This document shows positions 1-11,699 of a DNA stretch of 64,000 nucleotides, piece after piece (positions within the stretch are counted from its first letter, which is position 1; every line of letters begins with the position of its first letter). The notes under the pieces are model-generated. The model worked only from the letters and a program-made list of their open reading frames with translations, had not been told where the DNA came from and did no database searches. The DNA comes from Psococerastis gibbosa (Eukaryota > Arthropoda > Insecta > Psocodea > Psocidae). Made by a program: the position numbers and the translations under genes. The DNA lies in NCBI GenBank assembly GCA_963971405.1, contig OZ020488.1, positions 33,538,689 through 33,602,688 on the forward strand, written 5' to 3'.

Positions 1-334
1 CTTACACCTAACTGTACATAACAACGATATAGTTTGATTGAAATATATTTTTATAAACTACATTCATACAGAATATCAGTCATACCTTTCATTCAAGATA
101 ACAAACATACTAATTCACATTCGCTACCATCTACTGTACATTCACACACACATTTTCTCACACATTCACACGCAGCCTTGCCTTGATCAACCGGTGACAG
201 TGATGTTCTAATTGAAAAATAACAATTTATGCTAGTATAACACAAATCATTCTCCGATTCTGTGAAAAATGGTTAAAATGAGTTCATACGTTGCACTGCT
301 TTACATTGATTTACTTCATAAATATACCTACACA

Positions 335-403
335 ATGAAGAATCAGTAGTCGAAATCAAATTTCAACCACGGCCCATCAGCCCGGATTCTACTGATTCTT
401 CAT
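335..403. repeat. short hairpin repeat, family shared with 12815-12905 and 56359-56515
   Basis: Two perfect 15-bp inverted arms (335-349 and 389-403) enclose a 39-bp loop. The right half, read in reverse, contains a GAATCCGGGCTGATGGG-type motif followed by a CCGTGG-like motif. The same motif order recurs at 12815-12905 and 56359-56515, so this is a dispersed element and not an isolated palindrome. It lies upstream of the first visible NDNF exon, where no gene is recognisable. Confidence 0.5.
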
Positions 404-480
404 TTGACTCCGGCCGTGAAAGCCTTTGCTGTTACATACCTACACAATGATCGGCCATTCCGAACAGGATTTTTTCTAAT

Positions 481-835
481 TATCTAAGGTATCTTAAAGC
501 ATATCTTAAGACCTGAGGTGTGGAGGGAAATTTTAGCAAAATGGGGACATCCACACCTACAACACTAGGCAAAGGGGAGATCGTGTAAAATGAGCACCAC
601 GCACAGGCAAGTGTGAGATCTTACATACTACAAGGATTCGCCTACATTAGAAAACTCCCGAATGAACTGATAGCGGCAAAAAATGCCAATAACTTCCCTA
701 ATTGCTAATTGCTTAGATACCATCTCTCACAGAAAGGTTTCTACACTGTCACTGAGGCACTAGCACATTGACCATGTCAGAACTACCTGATGTTGACGAT
801 ATTTTGACGATTTCACATTGTAATTTCTTGTCTAT
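481..835 (+). mobile_element. decayed 3' end of a non-LTR retrotransposon (copy 1)
   Basis: This stretch aligns by eye along about 330 bp with 50312-50640 in the same orientation, with scattered substitutions and small indels. One frame of the better copy reads LRKLPIELRATRNASNFPK and continues to a stop, which resembles the short C-terminal tail that ends many non-LTR reverse transcriptase ORFs. This copy has frame breaks, so it is a remnant. The rest of 1-1354 holds no ORF or splice pattern that I can support, although an upstream NDNF exon could be hidden there. Confidence 0.5.
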
Positions 836-1354
836 TACGGTACGTTTTGATTACTTAATTTGTGTAATTTAACAGAAAAAAGCATCTACTAGAACTACTT
901 AAACTACTCATAAATTAGCACTAAAGCTCTTGGAAGTGCCTCTCTCAATTCCTAGAAAATTAAATTTATACACAGTCCTCTTAATTTTCCAATCATACCG
1001 TTACCCTGGGAAAATTAACCGATATTTGCCCTGTAGGCAACGAAGACGGCGAGTTGCTGGGAATTGGAGTGTTGCTGTATATTAAGTAGCAATGTCAATC
1101 AGAAGCTTCTCCGAGATAGAAAGGCGCCTTAGGCCCGTTGGACAATGGCAGTTCTATACTACAACAGTACTTCTGGGGATCTGTCATTGTAGAAAATGTG
1201 TTGGAAGCTGGTGGATAAAACCAACCCCATAAATAAGTATTTGCTTATATATCAAGTAAGGGGAAAGTACATCATGAGCCGCCCAAAAAAGAGTGGGTCT
1301 GCTGGCATATTGCACCACAAAAATTTACCCAAACCTTATTATTTACGTTTTCAG

Positions 1355-4300
1355 GTTCTTCCTACTGGATATAGAAAGTGAGTCCCACCCTCTGTCAGTG
1401 ACGGTGACACCCTGCTCAGCTGCAATACACTGGTCACTCGTCTACAAAAATGATCCCGGTATTGGTGAGTTAGTTTTATTAATTTCCCAGCCAAAGATTT
1501 TAAAATGGGATACATAGTGGGCATGTGGCCGCATGCTTAACTTATGGTCTACTATGGTCTACTATACTATAGTGTACATTTGATTTCAAAATTATTGTCA
1601 TTTAAAAGTACCTACATTATAGCGTATACACACCTCTAACATCACAGGCTTACAACGTTGGTGACGTAATTTTTCCGATCCACAATAACGGCTCCACCAA
1701 TAATAATAAAATATAATATTGTATTGTATAGTATAACATTATTGCATAACAATTAACTGAGAATTCCCGCCATAAGGTAAATGTCAAAAGAAACGTTTCC
1801 ACGTTGCCCAAACATAAAAGAAGAATATATTGGCAAAGGAAACCACATGAACAATTCAACTAAGTAACTTGAATCGAACTTGAATTGCAATCTAACTAGC
1901 TTAATTTTGACTGTATTGGACTTATGGCGAGTATCAACCGCTTACACAAGGAAACTACCACGGAATCGCTGAGTGACTCTGCCAGATGCCCATCCATCCA
2001 GGTCTAAACGATATGGTCATTTTTCGATTCATTACGATAGTCGGCTCTACCAACCTTATTAATTTCACTGATTTTTCGACACTAGCCTACGTCTGTTGCT
2101 ACATGAACCCTTTAGAAACCCCGTTCCATGAGCGTCCATGATTTTTTTTTAACAAATAATTGGCCCTGAGTACACACTCGTGTATTTATTCGATCCAATA
2201 TTTATTCGATCGAAGAAATATTTGAATATTTATGTTGAAGTAGGTATACAATTTGAATTTAGGTAGGGACCTATTACACTTTCGAATTTTTCATCGACCC
2301 ATATTTATTGGATTGCATATTGGAACAATATTCGAGTGTGTAATAGGGGGGGGGGGATTGTATTACTTTTGAATTTTATTCTTACAGTAAACGCAACAGA
2401 AATTCTCCTGAATGCATCTAGGAGCGCGGAAATGGGGGAGGGATACCAGGAACTTGAGATGACCACCCATCGGGTACCAGATGCCAAGCCTGGGCTGTAT
2501 CTTCTGCCGGTGCGGGCGGTGGCTGGCCCGACAGACGTCCACATTTTTGCGTCCATGGACCCTGGAGGGCCCTATGACCTGACTCTTCGGCAAGATGCAC
2601 ACCTCAAGGTCGTACCAATGCGCCGGAGGAAGCTCTTGGTCCGATGGGAGCCTACGTAAGTCAAAATGTGTTTGTCAGCAATTACTGCGGCTAGGGTTAC
2701 GACCAATACCTAGGGTGGGCCAATGGTCCGACCAAGCTTTGGAATCAAGACCATGAATCAAAATCATGTGTCATAAGTATTAGTGGTCATGAATTTAAAA
2801 TTCTCAATGCTGAAATAGGCTACTAGGCTACATAAGCTGAAATCTAAAAAACGTGTATTTTACACCTAGTTTATATTCCTTCTGTCAATGAACATTGAAG
2901 GTAACTAAAAAAAAAAAAACGTTTTTGGTCCGTTAGTTCACCACTCCCAAGTCGTCATACATTGAAAACTTTCTCAGGACACGGTCAAGTCTCAACCATT
3001 TCGGCCTCCCTCAAAATAATATTCTAGTGTATGTGTTGTGAGAAGGGGGGGGGGGGGTTTGCTCCATGGCCCGAAGGTCGCTGATTCTAACGCCCTGCCG
3101 TTGCCTCCATATAACCTTTTCCCGAGCGTGCAGTCCCGAGATTGTTTTCAATTCTCTATAGGCGTACAGTGAAGGCATGGAGAGTGCTGACGCCTGCTTC
3201 GATCCACAAGATTCTCGATATCAACCTACACCGACTACAAGCGATAACGGACAAGCTGGTACGAGCTTGCCATTGATACTCAGAAAAAGGGGCAAGCTTG
3301 ACTTATCCAAGTTCGGGTATGAGTCACCCAATGTGTACGGTAATATACAAAGTCCCATTGATATTGTTGCTGACAAATGGGTCTCCACCGGCGGATATTT
3401 TTGGAAAATATAGGCAAGAAAATTAGGCTTATGCGCATTTTTGCAATTCCGTAAAGTAAAGATCTTACAAATGAGGACTATATTAGTCCGACTAATTACT
3501 AACACTGCAAAAAAGGGGTCCAGGGGTTCCCCCGGGAGACTTTTACAAAAATGTAGCATGTGGCTACGGCATTGCTCACCCGGTTGATTCCCTCTCACCA
3601 CGAATTGTTGTATTGAATTTAAAAGTTTGACCAAAAAATAAAAAAATCTGTCTATATAGGAAAGGTACCAACTGAAACAGTACCGTATATGTAGCTCACA
3701 ACCTCAAGGAAAAAAAAAGGTATTTACTCTAAGTTTCGTGTTGGCCATGATGTTTACTTTGTTAGTAAAATGGTAGGCTACAAGTTGATGATGGAGGCAG
3801 CTGCGTTGTTACAAATTCAGTTCATTTGACCCCATGGTAGTCAATCAGATCATCGCCGTATACTAAATAATCAAGTCTGCCAATGTCACTCGTCACATAA
3901 TGTGGCCTCGATCTTCATTTTTTAAACTAAAGCGGTCCTATTATAGGCCTAAGATCGCCATCGGCATACAGGGGGGCCAACGGTCCGGAGCCAACCGCAC
4001 CCTGCAATAAAAAATAATATTGTAGGAATTACTGATATATGGTCATTTTTCCGGTCCCTTTTCGCCCCACTGTCAGGATGCCATTGAAAACAACTAAACA
4101 GCCTTTTTGATCAGTTTCGTCCATAAAATTTTACAAGAGGGAATGGGGCGCCACCATTTAATCTTGCTCTGGGTGTAGTCATGTTTCCAAATGTTGCCCC
4201 TCCCCCGGAAATAAAATCATAGTGTGGGGGAGGTCAATTGATTCTCTTTACGGCCCTGTTGGGATAACTTTTGGAATGTGGAAACACAGTGCTTCGGACT

Positions 4301-7300
4301 GCTTGGAATCTGTGACGTGCAGCAAATTTTCAAAGAAACAATCTCAACACTGTGCATCTTTGGTGCTGCTGGATACAGCTATGGTCGACGGTCTCAATGA
4401 CCGTGAATATGATGGAGACTGTCAGAAAAAACTTACAGAATGTGCAGGTCTGATATGTGTTGACAAGTTTATGGGACGGTTGTTAGGTCTACCTTTATAA
4501 AGGATATCTCAAAGATTTTTTGACTTTTGTAATCCTTTGATTGTCAGGTTAGTGAACCCACAGACGAGCAGCTACTGTTTGGTCGTGAGCTCAAAAAGAC
4601 CGTACGCCAAACTGTGTGAAGCTGAGGCGACGTACAGCAGGGCGAAAGAAGAAGATGGCGGCGGTAGGTGGAGGCGAAACTCACTCGCGGGTACCTCGCT
4701 GGGCCAACAGCGGGAAAACAGTAACTCGAGTGAACGATTAGCGGTAAGGTTTCAGCTTGGTTATTGTGACCGCGGTTACTCTAAAGCGGACCCTATACCC
4801 GGTCAGTAATAATGACATTACCTTATCAAGATGACAGTAATAAAGTAATAATGATCGTGTAAGGTGGACAAAGTTGGAATGACGAATAATAATTATAGGG
4901 ATCCGGATTTTCTGATCACAGCTCCATCAGTACTGAATAGTAATGACATTACTGATAATGTCATTATTATTGACCGTGTAGGGGCCGCTTATCCCGGTAT
5001 TTGTTTCAAAATATATATGCTATTGAATTCTTTCAACAATCTGTTTATCTTTGTTTTTGTGGTAGGTGTCCTGTGCTAATCTCAAGACAAACTTAATCTT
5101 GAGTCGGCTAGAGAAGGCAACCATGTACTATTTGAACTTATTCGTGATGAACGTCAACACTGGGCTAATAGTACCATATGCCAATACGTCCATTCTCTAC
5201 AACCCCAATATTAAACCGATAATTCTCAAAGATGGAAAACCAAAAGCTGTGAGCTTAAAGAAGCACGAAGGGAAGATCTCATTCAGATTTAGGGTAAGTG
5301 CTGTTAAAAACAAATTGTTGCAGGTTAAAAAAAATCTATTCCAATCCCAATCAACATTATTTTTTTCAACTGATGCCACGTAGACAGGTACGCAAATTTA
5401 TGCCACAAATGGATGAAGATATTTTCCGAATGTTGAACATTGGTCACCGTCGGAATAGGTAGAAAAATCTCCTTTAAATACCGTATCCTAGTCACAACAG
5501 GGACGGATCCAGCCCCATTTTTGGGGGGGGGGGTAGTTGTGGGTCAAAATAGGAAAAACATATATAGGATCGATTAAATTAGAGCGTAATAAATTAATTT
5601 ACAATAGATTTACCAAATTTTGGGGGGGGGGGGGGCAGCTACCAAACTACCCCCCCCCCCTCTGTATCCGTCCTTGAGTCGCAACATATGACGACATTTC
5701 TCTTGCTCTATAGCTACTGATCCATGGCAATCTGAGTCTCTGACCCATCTCCTTTCCAGAATTCTGGGTCAAAATGTTTTCTAACCCCTTCTCAAGCTCT
5801 AACATTTCTATGAGTCAAGATATAATTATAAGCAATTTATAATTTTCCAACATTCCAAGTCGCTGAAAGGAGTAAAGATTTGTGGTTACGCAGAATGGCA
5901 ATGTGGAATAGAAATTTGAATACCCTACTGTATAAAGAAATAGAGTTTAATATTTCTTAGCCAAAAGCTTCTTGCTTGATAAAGCATGCGGTGATTTGCG
6001 CTCAAAGTCGAAGCACAAATTTCAGCGTGATTTCCTGTCTAAGATGATACACCGCTCACTGATTCGGAATATCGTAACATGGAAGAATAAAAATCCGCCA
6101 TACTTCTATGAGTCAATTTATAAACTAAACAATTAATCATTTTCCAGGTCGCAGAAAGGAGTAAAGACTTGCATTTATATGTTTTGGTGTGTGGAGGGGC
6201 GGTTGACGCGCAGGTGATGCACAAAAGACGCGCCGTGTCACCAAGGCGACGAGTCAACGGTTACGCCAGGTTCAAGGTGTCGCAGCCCCGCAGAGGTGAC
6301 TACTACTCCATCAAAATCACAGCAGCGGATGCTGATGAGCTTACAAGAATTCGAAGCGTTGAGGTAAACTTCTTAGGGGGAAATAATATAATAGCGCAAT
6401 GATCCAAAGTTAAGTAATTATTAATATGACCGGTTTCGGATACAATAACTATCAAATAAACAAACATTTTTTATTTTTATTTTTTTTTTTTTTAATGGAG
6501 CCCCAACCTCGCTCCGGAAATGGCAACGAACCAGCTGGTTTCGAGTACCAGTGCCATCTCCCGAAAAAATCAGAAGGGAAGGAAAACGAGTCTGCCTGAA
6601 GGCATTAGACCCTTGTCTTGATAGGAGAGTTTAACTGTGGTGTGAACAGAACAGGTAGGAGGAAAAGACCTATAGGGCAAAAAAACCTCCTCGTATGTCA
6701 GAATGAGGTTTAAACAAACACAAGAAAAAACGCCAGCTTAGGCCTATATACTATGGGGTTGGAGTAGGAGGTGGGGATTGGGGATGTGTAGATAAATCAA
6801 GAAGTGGAGACACAGTTTGAAACATTATCGTTCGTAAGAACCGCATTATTCTAATAGCATTTCTAATCTCACAACTTTCCAGCCTATCTAGTAGTCTACC
6901 TTTATTACAACAGGGCAGAATTTTAAAATCCTCAAAGTTACATGAGTGCGAGTTAGTGGTCCGCAAAAGTTGAAGTACAATCATTTCAGCCGATCGCATT
7001 TTTATGCTCACGTATGCGATCCTTAAAATTCCGTCCACAGTGTCCTATATAACTCGCACTACACTTGTTGCAAGACAGTATATAAACCCTTGATTTCCTG
7101 TTGTGGTTAACCTTATCCTTACAGTTAATGAGGAACTTTCCTCCCCTGTTGGGAGAGCAGCTGAAGGATACAACATTGAGGTAAACGTTAATAAGTTCCA
7201 TCAGACTGAGAATGATGGTAGCTTCCACCGTTATAGGTAAATATACTGAAAGTGGAATCCGATGGAAGCAGCAAACGGACACCTTACTCTCCGTTTTTTT

Positions 7301-9237
7301 TTCGAACAAAATCCAATTTCACATTGCCATGCGTCTCTATTGTAGAGAATTAGACCTATGGTATATAACATATATTGTGGGTTCACCTCCCACTATGTAA
7401 CGTTTTTTATTGATTTCTTTAATCAGATATCATGTGGTCACTAACCGCACTACCACATGTAATCGCATCTGACCTAAATCACTTTAAAATATTCTCTTCC
7501 AGGCTTTTGCAACGCAGTTTCCCCGCAGCCGATTCCCCCTACCTGAACTACCCCCAGAACCGGAAGTTTACGAGTACGTGAGCCTGAAGAGGTGTTCCTC
7601 AGTGACCGTTGGCTGGGTACCGGCGCCCGACATAGCGCCGGCAGAGTACTGTGTTCTGGCCAGGGAGAGTCAGCATAGACCACTGCTGGGCGTGAGACCT
7701 GACCAATGCGGGCTTGATGCCCGACTCAAAAGATCCAGCTACGTTGCCAACGCTTGCGCCATCTTGAACGCGACAAACCTGTGAGTGGATAGTTCTGAAA
7801 GTAAATTATTATTGCTTTCCCATTTATACGGTAGTATACTCTAATAGCACAATATAAAGAAAACTTTGTGATGGTTGACCTATTTGATTTCAATATTTCA
7901 ATGGCTTTACACGTTTTGAGATCCCAGGAACCAAAAAAGTGTTTTTTACGAATATTACTGAGTATTGACTTGTGGACAAACTAGCCTATTATTGTAGATG
8001 AGGTTTTGTGAAATACCCGGCATGTACAATAAATAGGTTCACGATAATCATAATAATATATCGGAACTATTTGTTTTTTCTATTTTGGGCTAACTCAATT
8101 TTGGCGGCTGTCTATAATTGGTTGTTTTCGTTTCTTTCTCCGCTGGTAAGCTCTTCTTCTTCTTCTTCAAATACCTCCTCTATCAAAGATTGGCTATCAT
8201 CGTGGCAATTGTAAACACTTAGATACCGTACTTTGGACTCCCTGAAAGGAAGTCAAGTATGTACAGTTTCGTTTCTTTCTTCGCTGGTAAGCTCTTCTTC
8301 TTCTTCAAATACCTCCTCTATCAAAGATTGGCTGTCATCGTGGCAATTGTAAACACTTAGATACCGTACTTTGGACTCCCTAAAAGGAAGTCAAGTATGT
8401 ACAGTATCGAATTTACTTGATCTCATGATGACTGTACTAGGGAATATTAATGCAGTGATTTCCCGCTGGCTTCTGCATTCTTATGCCGTTGATTCCCCAT
8501 TGAGTTCCTCCGCCTCTGGGGCCTGCTTCCCAACCTCAGGACAAAAGAGTACCCTAGTAGTGGTTGCTTATTTAGTGGCAGCAACTATTGACCCAGTCAT
8601 CCTCGGGCTTGTGCTGGATAAGCCTGCACAATTGCCACCACACCCTCCAATTATGCCACCGCTTGGTCGGGGATCGCTTACTCGTTGTGTACGCAATCAG
8701 CCATCATACGATATATGGTGACCTTTTAGCTATCCACCACCTTCGACCCCGCTAGTAGCCTACAGCTCAGCCCTATATATACTATAGTACCTATATTATG
8801 TATGGAATGAATTTCTCGCTTGCCTAAAGTAATTAATGGACAATTGAAGCAAAAATTCGAAATGGAAAAGTGTCGACATTAGAATGGAATAGAATAGAAT
8901 AGAAAGTCTATATTGCACCCATTTTCAATACAATAGCGTAAATAATAAATGTTAACACAATGTGCAATGCAGTCAAGAACTTAACAGAATCCAAAGAAAA
9001 GTTCAAAGTGCTTCCCTATTCAAAAAACTCTTGGATGTTGTACATTAATAGAAACCTTTCCCAATTTTATATCCCTGCTGTATTTTTTTTTTCCACAGAG
9101 CCCCAGTGACTGTTCATAACGTGACAAATTTAACCCCGGGACGCAGCTATGTCATTCAGGTTACTGTGAAGAAAAACAAAGGGCGGACGTTGTCATATAA
9201 ATTGCTGACAGTTTACACTAAGCATACCTGTGATTAG
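1355..9237 (+). CDS. Ndnf: NDNF/nord-like secreted protein, 3' seven exons (5' partial)
   Basis: Coding exons are 1355-1464, 2388-2655, 4548-4743, 5066-5293, 6148-6363, 7503-7780 and 9099-9237, with matching phases and GT-AG borders. They give about 477 residues plus a partial first codon. The order of motifs follows neuron-derived neurotrophic factor (fly nord), a secreted fibronectin-III protein that modulates extracellular signalling: PLSVTVTPC...HWSL in the first exon, KLLVRWEPT joined to YCLVVSS and AKLCEAEA across exons 2-3, LKDGKPKAV in exon 4, LYVLVCGGAVDAQV in exon 5, KRCSSVTVGWVPAP in exon 6, and LTPGRSYVIQVTV near the end. The vertebrate protein is about 570 aa, so roughly 70-80 N-terminal residues including the signal peptide are missing from the window. 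N-glycosylation sequons NAT and NVT are visible. Introns carry a Penelope remnant, a hAT-like element and a foldback element. Confidence 0.85.
2163..2351. repeat. TIR element family 'ATTACATACTCGAATATT', copy 1
   Basis: The left end reads CCCTGAGTACACACTCGTG and the right end, reverse complemented, reads CCCTATTACACACTCGAA. These form imperfect terminal inverted repeats around an AT-rich body of about 185 bp. Related copies are at 30615-30805 and, without a right end, at 50104-50260. A lone right end is at 28391-28430. The element stops about 40 bp before the acceptor of NDNF exon 2, and its right end runs into a G9 tract. Confidence 0.6.
5498..5676. mobile_element. hAT-like non-autonomous element with G/C homopolymers (179 bp)
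   Basis: The element starts CAGGGACGGATCCAG and ends CTGTATCCGTCCTTG, an imperfect inverted pair. Flanking 8-mers are AGTCACAA (5490-5497) and AGTCGCAA (5677-5684), an 8-bp target duplication with one change. A G10 tract follows the left end, a second long G tract lies inside, and C10 precedes the right end. CAGGG-type termini with 8-bp duplications are a hallmark of hAT transposons. There is no ORF, so it is non-autonomous. It lies in an NDNF intron. Confidence 0.75.
5815..5890 (+). pseudogene. decayed duplicate of the 5' edge of NDNF exon 5
   Basis: The stretch around 5815-5890 repeats, with substitutions, the intron end and exon start at 6095-6170. Both contain CTATGAGTCAA, a run-up to TTTTCCA, and then GAAAGGAGTAAAGA followed by TTG. 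In this upstream copy the following codons do not keep the NDNF sequence. It looks like a local duplication whose exon part has been lost. Confidence 0.5.
6481..6740. repeat. unclassified repeat-like stretch in NDNF intron
   Basis: A T-rich run at 6471-6494 is followed by a GC-richer, non-coding block containing CCCCAACCTCGCTCCGG and AAAACGAGTCTGCCTGAAGG. The abrupt composition change suggests an inserted element, but I see no termini or ORF. Confidence 0.25.
6790..7309 (-). mobile_element. Penelope-like element remnant (GIY-YIG endonuclease end)
   Basis: The minus strand encodes VYILSCNKCSASYIGHCGRN then FKDRIREHKNAI. In the next frame it continues with SHSCNFEDFKILPCCNKGR, LLDRLESCEI and RNAI. 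This is the usual C-terminal GIY-YIG nuclease of Penelope-like retroelements: GxYxLxCxxCxxxYIGxTxR, an REH motif, and a later E in an LLDRLE context. The change of frame near 7030 shows that it is broken. Only this 3' part was recognised. It sits in the NDNF intron between the exons at 6148-6363 and 7503-7780, in antisense orientation. Confidence 0.75.
8127..8406 (+). repeat. tandem duplication, about 140 bp x 2
   Basis: The unit beginning TTCGTTTCTTTCTCCGCTGG and ending AAGTCAAGTATGTACAGT occurs at about 8127-8268 and again at 8269-8406. The copies differ by a few substitutions and one TTC codon-sized length change in a CTT run. It lies in the last NDNF intron and has no coding role that I can see. 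The near identity implies a recent event. Confidence 0.8.
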
Positions 9238-9285
9238 CAATAGTTTTTAGAACGTAGATATAGAAAATTGGAATGATATGGCTTC

Positions 9286-9291
9286 AATAAA
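9286..9291 (+). promoter_or_regulatory. AATAAA polyadenylation signal of the NDNF-like gene
   Basis: A canonical AATAAA lies 49 bp after the TAG stop at 9237, which is a normal 3' UTR distance. Confidence 0.6.
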
Positions 9292-9432
9292 AAGTTAATA
9301 GAAATTATCTAAAATTCAATCATTCCTAAAATACTGATTGATTTGAATTTTTATGCTCGCATACGATTGTAGGATCTAAGGGAAAAATTAACTTGGCTGG
9401 GAAAATAAAATAAAGAACTATACGTAGGCTAC

Positions 9433-9635
9433 ACTGAGTGGAGCCGTACGTCACTACAGAAAAATCAATGATTGAATAAGGCATGTGCAAGTGTTACGCA
9501 AATAACAGTCATCTTACAAATGATATTCACGATATCATTTGTAAGATGACTGTTGACCGCATAACACGTGCACAGTATGCCTATGTCAACTCACGGTGAT
9601 TTTTTTTCTGCAGTGACGTATGCTTCAACTCAGCG
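9433..9635. repeat. foldback element with about 95-bp arms
   Basis: The outer ends match as CTGAGTGGAGCCGTACGTCA on the left and, reversed, CTGAGTTGAAGCATACGTCA on the right. The centre is a near-perfect palindrome in which ACAGTCATCTTACAAATGAT meets its own complement around 9534. The whole 203 bp can fold as one imperfect hairpin. It lies 140 bp after the NDNF poly(A) signal and is consistent with a MITE. No clear target duplication was identified. Confidence 0.7.
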
Positions 9636-11699
9636 CAGTTATTTAATAATTTACCTTACAATGTTGTTATTATTTATATAATCCGGTGTTAGGAACACCC
9701 TTACCGTCATTTTAAAAGGTTTTTTTTGCTCGATTTTGATAGGTTACCAAAGGTAAATGATATTTTGAACATTATCTATCATAAAGACAATTTTCCTTCT
9801 TTCTTTCATTCATATTTATAATGTTCATCAAAGTCCACTAACAGATGAGGCCATACATTCCTAATAAGAAATCTTATTGTGGTAATTCTTTTGTATTGGA
9901 ACCAGTGGCCATAAATTAGTGATTTGTGAAATTTCCTTCCCCCTGTGCTTATAAAATCATGTGAAATCTAAACTTTACTGCTGTCTGAATGCGTAAACCT
10001 CCACATTTATTAGAAAAAATTTCCCCGGGGAAGAGCAGTCTGAATCCTTGTCTGCTTTTAAGCTTTTCTGCTACCTATCAAAATACGTAACCCCCCCCCC
10101 CCCCTCTCTAACTATTTCGCCTGGGGAGACCACTACGTTCTTCAAAATTAAGTATATATTGTACTTTTGAGGGACGGTTATAGTCGGGTATAGTCCAGGG
10201 CCGTACAGAGCATAACTACGCCTCTGGGCCTAGTATACTGTATTGTATGAACAAACTCCGTTGATGATATTTCAGTATAAAATTTTGAAATTTTCGTTAA
10301 TTAAGAAAATAAGTTACAAAATAGCATATTGATTTGTATCAAACAATGATAAACTATAATTATGTTTTGGTAATTATACAATGCATAAGACTAGGCTATA
10401 CAGACGTATAATAATATTGCGTACCGTAGTTCAAATATATTTACATTTATAATAAATACTAAATAGGCTACCTGTTAGCCCAGCTGAAAGAATACCTAAA
10501 ATTAGTAGTTTTTCTGTCTAATGTAAATAAGAATAACGGTGGAATCTCTCTTTCTCTGTATTTATAAACTCAATAAGTTCAGGTATCAGTATCAAGGTAG
10601 ATCTACTCTACTTTAATTGACCGTTTTACAGTACATATAGACTACATACTATATATTTTTAAATTCTCTTAAATTTAGAGCGTTAAAAACTTACTCTAGG
10701 GTTTATTTGCAAATAAATAGATTTGAACGTCCAATAACATATAAATTTTATACAGAAAAGTTTTGTACAATTTCAAGTTCTTCGTGGTACAATTTTGTTT
10801 TACCAAGTTACATACATATACATACATATACATACATATGCATACTACAGAGACAATTGTAAGAAACTATATTAGAATGCAAAGTGCCATTTAAAATTGT
10901 TTTGTTTACATTTTTAACCCCAGAATAAGTAATTCTTTAATCACTATAATACGCCTACCTAATGTTATAGATCTGCAGGCATGGGTTTCGAACTTCACAT
11001 ATTATATTGTATTGTATCATATATTATAATAACACAAGCCTGTAATATGTAATTCTTTTAATTTTTAAGATGTAGACCTAGGTGTTTTGGAGTTAGGTAG
11101 TGAATAATGAATTGTCGAGATAATTACCATCTCATAGCCTAGGCACTACTACCTACTGTATAGGCTTTTAATGTTAATTTTTACATAATAATGTATGTTT
11201 AAAATATAAACTGCACAATCAATCTCTTATAAAAAGACATACCTACTGTACCTATCATAATAATTAATTATTAATTGTTATATTCTCACTGATTAGCCAG
11301 GCGATATAAAGACAAGCTCTGAAGCCATTCGTTGTCAAACTATTAAATTAGGCTACATACTATACCGTACTGTATAAATTTCACTAGAGGGTAGTATTGT
11401 AGTTGGTACTACTAATAGTAGTGTGATGGCATGCCGCAAACTTTTACCTCAGACTGATATTGCATTAAAATATACGCATGTTATTGTTAGGCTATAGGTT
11501 ATTTATTGTACATTTTCAATTTTTTTAATTAAAAACGATTATTAAAATCATTATATTGCCCGTCAATCGAGCCTTATTTGTCTACTATTACGTAAATGAA
11601 AGCAATATCTCAATATCTAACAGATTAGTCTTGTTGTTTTGTTATCAGTTAAGGGGTTGAAGTTTTCCTTTTTAATCAGTCACTTAGCACCCCGCCACT
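9636..11699. other. AT-rich intergenic stretch, no gene seen
   Basis: About 2 kb between the NDNF-like gene and the GPCR first exon. It is AT-rich, with no exon-like ORF. A short CATACATATA-type simple repeat occurs at about 10813-10840, and a C16 tract occurs near 10090-10104. The GPCR promoter and 5' UTR are presumably in the right-hand part. Confidence 0.5.

Noticed and set aside
3163-3290. An exon-like segment between NDNF exons 2 and 3, with an acceptor at CTATAG and a donor at GGTACGAG
   Set aside because: Its translation does not resemble NDNF, whereas joining 2655 directly to 4548 produces the expected WEPT...YCLVVSS...LCEAEA order with correct phase.
4222-4500. A 92-codon ORF in the NDNF intron
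   Set aside because: No splice sites, no recognisable domain, and it is interrupted relative to the NDNF frame; the following exon at 4548 has its own acceptor.
8371-8721. 116-codon ORF on the plus strand
   Set aside because: Begins in the duplicated repeat, has no homologous motif, and lies in an NDNF intron.
10085-10110. Homopolymer C tracts as assembly gaps or contamination
   Set aside because: Similar tracts recur inside defined elements with target duplications, so at least most are genuine sequence; exact lengths remain uncertain.
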